Origin: JABMRP01 sp964444795
GTDB taxonomy: Bacteria > Planctomycetota > Planctomycetia > Pirellulales > Thermoguttaceae
Direction of reading: 5' to 3'
Length of the DNA stretch: 20,419 nucleotides
Assembly (NCBI GenBank): GCA_964444795.1
Contig: CAYUIQ010000168.1
Location: 1-20,419 of the forward strand
Shown: positions 14,103-20,419 of the stretch, in pieces
Layout of the letters: every line of letters begins with the position of its first letter
Position numbering within the stretch: the first letter of the stretch is position 1
Notes under the pieces: generated by a model
The model's database searches: none
The model's input: only the letters and a program-made list of their open reading frames with translations
Told to the model about the DNA's origin: nothing
Translations under genes and position numbers: made by a program

Positions 14103-16562
14103 ATGATCCGATGGTTCACCGCGGCGATTATCGCTACTCTTCTGACATGCACGGTTCTTCGCGCCCAGGACGCGGACCTTCCCGTCGGCGAACTCACGCT
14201 CTGGTATCGCCAGCCGGCGGCGACGTGGACCGAGGCGCTGCCGGTGGGCAACGGCCGGTTGGGGGCGATGGTCTTCGGCGGCTTGGAGCAGGAGCGGATC
14301 GCGCTGAACGAAGACACGCTCTGGTCGGGCGGGCCGAAGGATTGGAATAACCCCAAAGCCAAGGAGGTGTTACCCAAGGTTCGCAAGGCGATCTTCGCGG
14401 GCAACTATCGCGAGGCCGACGCGCTGTGCAAGCAAATGCAAGGGCCCTACAACCAGTCGTATCTGCCGCTGGGCGACTTGCTGTTGGAGTTTCCCGGGCA
14501 TGGGGCGGGAACCGAATACCGCCGCGAGTTGAACCTCGACAAGGCGGTGGCCAGCGTGCGTTACAAAATCGGCAGGACAACGTACACCCGCGAAGTGCTC
14601 GCCAGCTTTCCGGATCAGGTCGTCGTCGTGCGGCTGAGCTGCGACGGCACGGGGCAACTGTCGTTCACCGCGCGACTAAAAAGCCCATTGCGACACAAAG
14701 TCAGCATGACCGCGGCGGGCACGCTGGCGATGCGCGGCAAGGCCCCGAAACACGTCGACCCGAGCTACTTGCGAAACACGGCCGAGCCGATTCTTTACGA
14801 CGACGATCCGGCCGGCGAAGGCATGACGTTCGTGACCTTGTTGCATGTGGTGACCGATGGTTCGGTAACGACGCACCAAGACTCTCTCCACGTGACCGGA
14901 GCCGGCAGCGCCCTGTTGCTGATCTCGGCCGACACCAGCTTCAACGGGTTCGACAAATCGCCCGGCCTGGAAGGAAAAGACCCGCTGGTTGAAGCCAAGG
15001 CGAACCTCAAGGTGGTCCAATCCATTCGATACGACGAGCTACTCAAGGCCCACGTAAAGGACTATCAGCAGTTGTTCCGCCGCGTTTCGCTCGATCTGGG
15101 AACAACCGCCGCTTCCGAATTGCCGACCGACGAGCGGATCAAGCGGTATGCGCCGGGCAAGGACCCCGGCTTGATCGCGTTACATTTCCAATACGGGCGG
15201 TATCTGCTCATCGCCTCATCGCGCGAAGGCACGCAGCCGGCCAATCTGCAGGGCATTTGGAACGACCAGATGCGCCCGCCGTGGAGCAGCAACTGGACGA
15301 TGAACATCAACTCGCAGATGAACTACTGGCCCTCGGAGACCTGCAACCTGGCCGAGTGTCACCAGCCGATGCTCCAGTTCATCGCCGAGTTGGCCCAAAA
15401 CGGACGCAAGACGGCCGAGATCAACTACGGCTGTCGCGGTTGGGTCGCGCATCACAACGCCGATCTCTGGCGGCATTCGGCCCCGGTGGGCAATTACGGC
15501 GCCCATGGGCAGCCGACTTGGGCCAATTGGGCCATGGGCGGCGTGTGGCATACGCTGGATCTTTGGGAGCACTACGCCTTTGGCGGCGACGAGGAGTATC
15601 TCCGCGAGAGCGCCTATCCACTGATGAAGGGGGCGGCCGAATTCTGCCTCGATTGGCTCGTGCCGGGACCGGATGGCACGTTGGTCACCGCACCGTCCAG
15701 CTCGACCGAAAACCGATACAAGACGCCCGACGGCTACCAGGGCCAGGTGAGCATGGCCACGGCCCAAGACATCGCCCTGATCGGGGAGCTTTTTGCCAAC
15801 TGCATCGAGGCGGCGGAGATTCTGGACGTCGATGCCGAGTTTCGCGAGAAGTTGAAGACCGCTCGATCGAAGCTCGCACCGTTGAGGATAGGCCAATACG
15901 GACAGCTTCAGGAATGGTATCACGACTGGGACGATCCGACCGACCACCACCGCCACTTGTCACACCTGATCTGTGCCTACCCGGCCCGACAGGTTACACC
16001 GCGTGGCACACCCGAGTTGGCCGCGGCGGTCGCCAAGTCGCTGGAAATGCGCGGCGACGGTCCGGTCGGCTGGAGCCGCGCGTGGGCGGTCAGCCTGCTG
16101 GCCCGGCTGCACGACGCCGAGAAGGCCGTCGATCGGGTCGACAAACTCATCGGCGAGAATTGCAGTCCGAACCTATTCGACCAGTGTTTTGCCGGCCGCG
16201 CGTTGCCCTTTGAGATCGACGGCAATTTCGGCTTCACCGCCGGGGTGGCCGAAATGCTGCTGCAATCGCACAGCGGCGAAATTGAGCTGCTGCCGGCGCT
16301 GCCCAAGTTATGGCCCAAGGGAAGCGTCACCGGGCTGCGCGCCCGCGGCGGGTTCGAGGTCGATGTCGAGTGGAACAACGGTCAGCCAACCCGGGCGGTC
16401 ATCATCTCGGAGTTGGGCAACACGTGCCGCGTGCGTTGCGATGTGCCGATGACCGTGCGGTTCTACACCGCCGGAGTCGAGACCACCTCGCCGGAGCCGG
16501 GCGTCATCGAGTTTCCCACTGGCGTTGACGAGAGGTATACATTGGTACCCGCGGCGCGGTGA
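14103..16562 (+). CDS. Exported GH95 alpha-L-fucosidase (or related alpha-L-galactosidase)
   Basis: 819 aa, typical for GH95. GAAAGGAG sits just upstream of the ATG, and residues 1-21 form a Sec signal (TAAIIATLLTCTVLRAQ). The start of the mature protein (LWYRQPAATWTEALPVGNGRLGAMVFGG, IALNEDTLWSGGP) is a GH95 hallmark. By analogy with the Bifidobacterium AfcA enzyme, the catalytic residues are Asn401 and Asn403 (MNINSQMNYWPSE), Glu536 (STENRY, general acid) and Asp706 (FEIDGNFGFTAGVAEMLLQS, general base relayed through the two Asn). RHLSHLICAYPA is also conserved. The enzyme inverts terminal alpha-1,2-linked fucose or L-galactose. It is probably co-transcribed with the C25 peptidase, a sensible pair for attacking glycoprotein or algal material (inference). 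Confidence 0.93.
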   Translation: MIRWFTAAIIATLLTCTVLRAQDADLPVGELTLWYRQPAATWTEALPVGNGRLGAMVFGGLEQERIALNEDTLWSGGPKDWNNPKAKEVLPKVRKAIFAGNYREADALCKQMQGPYNQSYLPLGDLLLEFPGHGAGTEYRRELNLDKAVASVRYKIGRTTYTREVLASFPDQVVVVRLSCDGTGQLSFTARLKSPLRHKVSMTAAGTLAMRGKAPKHVDPSYLRNTAEPILYDDDPAGEGMTFVTLLHVVTDGSVTTHQDSLHVTGAGSALLLISADTSFNGFDKSPGLEGKDPLVEAKANLKVVQSIRYDELLKAHVKDYQQLFRRVSLDLGTTAASELPTDERIKRYAPGKDPGLIALHFQYGRYLLIASSREGTQPANLQGIWNDQMRPPWSSNWTMNINSQMNYWPSETCNLAECHQPMLQFIAELAQNGRKTAEINYGCRGWVAHHNADLWRHSAPVGNYGAHGQPTWANWAMGGVWHTLDLWEHYAFGGDEEYLRESAYPLMKGAAEFCLDWLVPGPDGTLVTAPSSSTENRYKTPDGYQGQVSMATAQDIALIGELFANCIEAAEILDVDAEFREKLKTARSKLAPLRIGQYGQLQEWYHDWDDPTDHHRHLSHLICAYPARQVTPRGTPELAAAVAKSLEMRGDGPVGWSRAWAVSLLARLHDAEKAVDRVDKLIGENCSPNLFDQCFAGRALPFEIDGNFGFTAGVAEMLLQSHSGEIELLPALPKLWPKGSVTGLRARGGFEVDVEWNNGQPTRAVIISELGNTCRVRCDVPMTVRFYTAGVETTSPEPGVIEFPTGVDERYTLVPAAR

Positions 16563-16626
16563 TGACGGATGTGCCGCACGCACACGCCGAAGGCGACGCC
16601 AATGCAGTGCCGCGCCGGAACGCTCG

Positions 16627-17226
16627 CTACGTCGTTTCGCCGTCGGGGGTTTTGTCGATCAAATCGTAGCGCGGTGCAGCCGGCTGGGCCGAGGCGGTCA
16701 TCGTCCAGCCCATCCGCAGAACGCAGAGCACGCCGGCGATGATACTGGGTATCATGGCCACGAAATAGCCGTCCAGTTCATGCAACGACGAGGTCTCCAG
16801 CGACCGGTGAGCCCCGGTGAACGGGTAGGGAGAATAGATCATCAATTGAAAGGCAACCGCGGCGGCCATGGCGGCGAACATCAGCAGAACGAGGAACTTC
16901 CTCGCGAGCACTCCCAAACGAAAGACCAGCGAGAGACCGACCAGCACCGCGGCGGCGGCCAACGCGATCGCGCTGCGCGAGGCGTGCCAGATCTGAAACT
17001 CGATGGGCACCGGCTCGTAACGGTCACGATTGCCCATTTCGTGGTAACGATAGTCTCGACCGGGCCCATGAGCGTAACCGGCATCGGCATCGGCGGCGGC
17101 TTCGTTCTTCTGCTCGGGCTGTTCCACCCTCATGTCCACCCAAGGCAACATGTGCCCCGCTCCGGCCACAGCCAGCGCCAGCAGGGTGAGCACGTCGGCG
17201 ATTACATCCAGGATTCGTCGGGGCAT
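16627..17226 (-). CDS. Four-helix membrane protein of unknown function
   Basis: About 199 aa. Two adjacent ATGs exist (17229 and 17226). AGGAG is 4 nt from the first and 7 nt from the second, so the second is the better start. There are four hydrophobic segments at about residues 8-26, 84-104, 109-131 and 155-175. A polar, charged loop of about 55 residues between helices one and two is rich in Glu, Ala, His, Tyr and Arg (YAHGPGRDYRYHEMGNRDRYE). The C-terminal tail is soluble. No recognised family. It lies 87 bp downstream of the secretin-like gene on the same strand and is convergent with GH95; no clear terminator is seen in the 64 bp between them. Confidence 0.7.
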   Translation of the reverse strand: MPRRILDVIADVLTLLALAVAGAGHMLPWVDMRVEQPEQKNEAAADADAGYAHGPGRDYRYHEMGNRDRYEPVPIEFQIWHASRSAIALAAAAVLVGLSLVFRLGVLARKFLVLLMFAAMAAAVAFQLMIYSPYPFTGAHRSLETSSLHELDGYFVAMIPSIIAGVLCVLRMGWTMTASAQPAAPRYDLIDKTPDGETT

Positions 17227-17315
17227 CATGGCGCTCCTCTGGAAAACGTGATGGTGCGCAGGAGAGCCGTCATTTTACGCGGTTTGAGCACGGGGGACAA
17301 ATCATCCCGACCGGA

Positions 17316-20300
17316 TCATCGCCGCGAAGACGGCCGGGAGCTTCCCCCTGGGCGTGACGGGGTGCCGCGTGACGATCCGCCGCGCTGCATTGCCTGCATG
17401 CGTTGCATCATCGCCCGTTGCGCCGCCGAGGAGGCGCCGCCTTGGGAGGATCCGGGACGACTCGAAGAGGAACGCGCCGACCCCGTGGTCGAGCGGCCAA
17501 ACTGGACCGAATCGCCGACCAGCGCCGAGAGCGCCTGTTGGACGGACGCCGGATTGACTCGCGTCATCGGCACGACGACGGTCATCTGGTTCGATTGCAG
17601 GGCCGCCTGATCGAGTTGGTGGACGAGTTCCTCAACTTCCTCGAACAGGGCCTGCGGAGCGGAGACGATGACCGAGTTGGTTCGCGGATCGACACCGACG
17701 GTCATCTTCTCGATCTCCTCGGCCGTCCCTCCGCCGCGAGAACCGCCGCGTCCCCGACTGCCTCGCAACATCTGTATGAACTCCTGCGGCGACGGCTGCT
17801 TCTGGCCGCCGGCACCGCCGGAGGAGACCATGCGGTTGCTGTAGACTTCCTTGACGATATCGGCGATTTCCTCGGCATTGGTGTTGAACACGGGAACGAG
17901 CCGCGGCTTGGGCACGGCATCGATTTCTTCCGGGCTCTCCTTCTGGTCGAGATACTTCAGGATTCGTTCGATCGTATCCACGTCGAGTGGGTTGGCCTGA
18001 ACAAAGAGGGCGTTGAGTCGGGTGACGGGCGTGATCTGGATCGATCCGGTGGGCGCGATGCTGTCGCCGCCCCCGCCCATTCCCAGCAGGGTGCCGAGCA
18101 TGCCACCGCCCATGTCCCCCATCGCCGCGCCGGCCAGATCCCCCAGCAGCGAACCGCCACCGCCACCCGATGTCTCGCCCAGTGTGCCTCCCCCGAAGAT
18201 CTTGTCCAGCGTTTGTGCGGCGGCGTCGGCCTTGACGTGCTTGAGATAGAAAATGGTGATCTCCGGTTCGTCGGGAAAGAAACTTCCGCTGAACGTGTCC
18301 AGCAGGTCCTCAAATTCGTCCAGCGCCTCGGTGTCTTCCGACGCGATGAGCAGTCCGCCCGGACCGGGAACGACGACAATGACCGCGGGGGGACCGCTTG
18401 CCTCAGCCGGCGCGATCGGCGGTTCGCCCGGTTCGGTCTCGGTCGCCGGTTCGACCGGTTCGGCGGGTGCGGCGGCGGGTTCGACGGTCTCGGGCGCCGG
18501 TTCGGCAGGTGCGGCGGCGGGTTCGACCGTCTCGGTCGTTCGGGTCTGCACGGCAAGCCATATGCGGCCGGCGGGCATGTTGGCGGCGGCCGACTTCGGC
18601 TCGCTCGGCGGCGACGGCACTTCGTCGCCGGGTGCGTTGCTCGGCGGGACGGCCGGCACTGTGTGGGGTTGGCCTGGAGGAAGAACCGGCTCGGGCAGTT
18701 GCGGAGCCAGTGGCCCCAACAGATCGTTCAACAGCGCCTCGGGAGCGCCACTTCCCAGGGGTTGGCGAATGGGCCCCTCTCCGCCGGGTCGCATGGCCGG
18801 GATATCCGACGAGGGAGTGACCACGCGGATCGGATTGGGCCGCACCGACGGCCAGATCTCCTGCATGCGGTCCATCGCCGTCTGGGCCGCGCGGCCGGTT
18901 AGAGGAATCAGTCGAACGTTGCCGCCGGACTCCGCCAACTCGCCGGTGCCGCGCTCGCCCATCTTTTCCAGCAACTCGCGAATCTGTTCGATCTGGGCCT
19001 GCGTACCGCGGATCAGCAATTGGTTGGTGATTGGGCCGGTGTTGACTTGCGGAGCGTTGGGATTGGTGCCCTCCTCGCCGCCATCGAACAGGTCATTGAT
19101 CGATAGTACGGCCAAGTCTGGATCGACGGTTCGGAGCCAAATGACCTCAATCTGGCGAGCGTCGAGCTGCATCTGCTTCAACGTGGCAACGATCGTCGCG
19201 TGGCCCGATGGACGCGCCAGGGCGACCAGATTGCTCGTCGCGGTGTCCAGGGCCAATCGCACGTCGGGCTGACCGGCCAGAAGAGTCTGCAGCACCTGGA
19301 GCGCCGTCTCGGGATCGGCCTGACCCGTGCTATACGTCTCCAGTTGAGGCGTTTCTTCGACGCCGAGCAACTCCAAGTCCAACGTGTTTTCCACGTCGAC
19401 CAATTTGAGCACGTCCTCGAACTGGGCAATCCGCGACGGCTGGCCGGTGACCAGCAGCCGCGTGCTCGTCGGATCGGCTACCACGCGAAGCGAACCGTCT
19501 TCCGTGCCGTCCTGTTCCGGCGGGATTCCCAAGAGTTTCCGGATTACCGGCAGCGCTTCCTCGGGAACCGTATGCTCGAGGTCGAACGCCTGGAACTTGG
19601 CCGTCTTCAATCCCTGGGGGTCCTCGAAGGCGCGAATCGTATCGCGAATGATCCGCAAGCGGCCGGCCGTTTCGGTGACCAGCATCTGACTGGCGGTGGG
19701 CAACACGACGACCGAGCCCTGCGGTCCGATCAGCTTGCGAATTTCCTGTTCGGCTTGCTCGGCAGGTGTCTTCTCCAGGCGAAACAGCACACTGACCAAC
19801 TCGAACTCGGCACACTCGTCGAGTGCTTCCTCGGTGACCCGGGAGATCAGACCTGGGGGAATAGGGCCGTCTTCGAGATTGACGACGATCAGGGCTCGTT
19901 CGCGGCGGATCAGCGTGTAGCCCTTGGTCAGTAGAACGCTATTCAGTACGTTCAATGCCTCGGTCGGCGTGTAGTACTTGTCGTCGGTGTAGTTAAACGT
20001 ACCGTCCGGTACGGCGTCCAGATCCTGAAGCGAGTAACCGGCCTCGTCGGCAAGCCACTCGATCACGTCCTTCCACGGCTGATAGTGAAAACCAAACTTC
20101 AACTTCACCGGCCCCGTGGGCAACTCTTTGGCCGGCTCGACTGGCTCGGTCGGAGCCGCCGGTTCGGTTGGCTCGACCGGTTCGACTGGCGGCGTGGTGG
20201 TTTCAACTGGAACCACGGGAACAGTCGGGGCGACAGGCGGCGTGGTGGTTTCAACCGGCACCACGGGCGCGGCCGGGACAATTGGCGGCGTGGTGGTTTC

Positions 20301-20419
20301 AACTGGAACCACGGGAGCGGCCGGGACAACCGGCGGTGTGGTGGTTTCAACCGGCACTACGGGCGCGGCCGGGACAACCGGCGGTGTGGTGGTTTCAACC
20401 GGCACTACGGGCGCGGCCG
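17316..20419 (-). CDS. Large secretin-N-domain protein without a visible outer-membrane barrel (N-terminus outside window)
   Basis: At least 1034 residues. The frame is open at the window edge and the GTG at 20405 sits inside a repeat, so it is not the start. N-terminal Pro/Thr/Val/Glu repeats are followed by an N0/STN-like module (FHYQPWKDVIEWLADEAGYS ... TEALNVLNSVLLTKGYTLI). Then come roughly seven secretin_N/NolW-like modules of beta-alpha-beta-beta-alpha form, for example FDLEHTVPEEALPVIRKLLG and FNTNAEEIADIVKEVYSNRM. Two long low-complexity insertions interrupt them: Pro/Ala/Glu-rich (about 650-700) and Gly/Met-rich (about 770-800). The protein ends in a Ser/Arg/Gly-rich tail with no C-terminal secretin beta-barrel. 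In type II secretion and pilus secretins these modules form periplasmic rings. Here they may form a scaffold or a partner of a separate barrel protein. It is followed by the four-helix membrane protein. Confidence 0.8.
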   Translation of the reverse strand, partial: AAPVVPVETTTPPVVPAAPVVPVETTTPPVVPAAPVVPVETTTPPIVPAAPVVPVETTTPPVAPTVPVVPVETTTPPVEPVEPTEPAAPTEPVEPAKELPTGPVKLKFGFHYQPWKDVIEWLADEAGYSLQDLDAVPDGTFNYTDDKYYTPTEALNVLNSVLLTKGYTLIRRERALIVVNLEDGPIPPGLISRVTEEALDECAEFELVSVLFRLEKTPAEQAEQEIRKLIGPQGSVVVLPTASQMLVTETAGRLRIIRDTIRAFEDPQGLKTAKFQAFDLEHTVPEEALPVIRKLLGIPPEQDGTEDGSLRVVADPTSTRLLVTGQPSRIAQFEDVLKLVDVENTLDLELLGVEETPQLETYSTGQADPETALQVLQTLLAGQPDVRLALDTATSNLVALARPSGHATIVATLKQMQLDARQIEVIWLRTVDPDLAVLSINDLFDGGEEGTNPNAPQVNTGPITNQLLIRGTQAQIEQIRELLEKMGERGTGELAESGGNVRLIPLTGRAAQTAMDRMQEIWPSVRPNPIRVVTPSSDIPAMRPGGEGPIRQPLGSGAPEALLNDLLGPLAPQLPEPVLPPGQPHTVPAVPPSNAPGDEVPSPPSEPKSAAANMPAGRIWLAVQTRTTETVEPAAAPAEPAPETVEPAAAPAEPVEPATETEPGEPPIAPAEASGPPAVIVVVPGPGGLLIASEDTEALDEFEDLLDTFSGSFFPDEPEITIFYLKHVKADAAAQTLDKIFGGGTLGETSGGGGGSLLGDLAGAAMGDMGGGMLGTLLGMGGGGDSIAPTGSIQITPVTRLNALFVQANPLDVDTIERILKYLDQKESPEEIDAVPKPRLVPVFNTNAEEIADIVKEVYSNRMVSSGGAGGQKQPSPQEFIQMLRGSRGRGGSRGGGTAEEIEKMTVGVDPRTNSVIVSAPQALFEEVEELVHQLDQAALQSNQMTVVVPMTRVNPASVQQALSALVGDSVQFGRSTTGSARSSSSRPGSSQGGASSAAQRAMMQRMQAMQRGGSSRGTPSRPGGSSRPSSRR
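18420..18540 (-). repeat. Internal Pro/Ala/Glu low-complexity repeat in the secretin-like gene
   Basis: Encodes ETVEPAAAPAEP twice, then related EPVEPATETEP segments, giving a flexible acidic linker between two secretin_N modules. The DNA repeat ggttcgac-type units run through this stretch. Confidence 0.7.
20187..20419 (-). repeat. 48-bp tandem repeats encoding VPVETTTPPVVPAAPV
   Basis: Five near-identical copies of a 16-residue unit are visible, and the array continues past the window edge. The three outermost copies are almost identical at the DNA level, suggesting recent expansion. The innermost ones diverge (PPVAPTVPV, then PPVEPVEPTEP). The unit should form an extended Pro/Thr-rich spacer. 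Confidence 0.92.

Noticed and set aside
17403..18902. Plus-strand 499-codon ORF opposite the secretin-like gene
   Set aside because: Arg/His/Gly-rich shadow; the minus-strand frame has regular secretin_N modules.
18253..19272. Plus-strand Ser/Gly/Ala-rich ORF opposite the secretin-like gene
   Set aside because: Low-complexity translation mirrors the linker repeats of the real gene on the other strand.
20403..20405. GTG as start codon of the secretin-like gene
   Set aside because: It lies inside a tandem repeat whose frame stays open to the window edge, with no signal peptide after it.

Overview
The window looks like chromosomal DNA from a high-GC planctomycete (a Pirellulales-type bacterium is my inference). 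Reasons: a GC-rich ORF landscape with long antisense shadows, many exported or membrane-anchored proteins with small-molecule or polysaccharide roles, a LamG/hydrazine-synthase-alpha-like protein with two CxxCH motifs, a very large secretin-N-domain protein with Pro/Glu-rich linkers, and GH95 and GH113-like glycosidases. I see no tRNA, rRNA, CRISPR array or insertion sequence. No gene-free stretch exceeds 300 bases.

Layout. Minus strand, 1-2439: a GH113-like glycosidase cut by the window edge, a small exported protein with one WD40-like blade, and a lipoprotein with a transmembrane helix and a cytoplasmic tail. Plus strand, 2634-4466: a GT-C/TMTC-like multi-pass membrane protein. The central locus, 4489-6387, is a divergent pair separated by 33 bp. 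The minus-strand gene encodes a Tat-signal protein whose C-terminus carries five TTxxxxEE-type repeats. The plus-strand gene encodes an ATP-grasp ligase of the MvdD/graspetide-maturase type. Plus strand, 6490-16562: a Tat-signal aldo/keto reductase, a LamG + beta-propeller + dihaem-type protein, a cluster of three REP-like palindromes, a cardiolipin synthase, a gingipain-like C25 peptidase and a GH95 alpha-L-fucosidase. Minus strand, 16627-20419: a secretin-N-domain protein with its N-terminus outside the window, followed by a four-helix membrane protein.

The main finding is the central pair. It looks like a graspetide (omega-ester peptide) biosynthetic locus with unusual features. The precursor is not a short leader-core peptide but a 318-aa Tat-targeted protein. 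Its middle region has a beta-alpha-beta pattern reminiscent of inhibitor-I9/subtilisin-propeptide domains, and its C-terminus is a pentameric core with up to ten predicted side-chain esters. The proposed logic is that the ATP-grasp enzyme cross-links the repeats in the cytoplasm using ATP, and the rigid modified protein is then exported through Tat, possibly as a multivalent protease inhibitor. The motifs are seen directly; the modification, export order and inhibitory role are inference.
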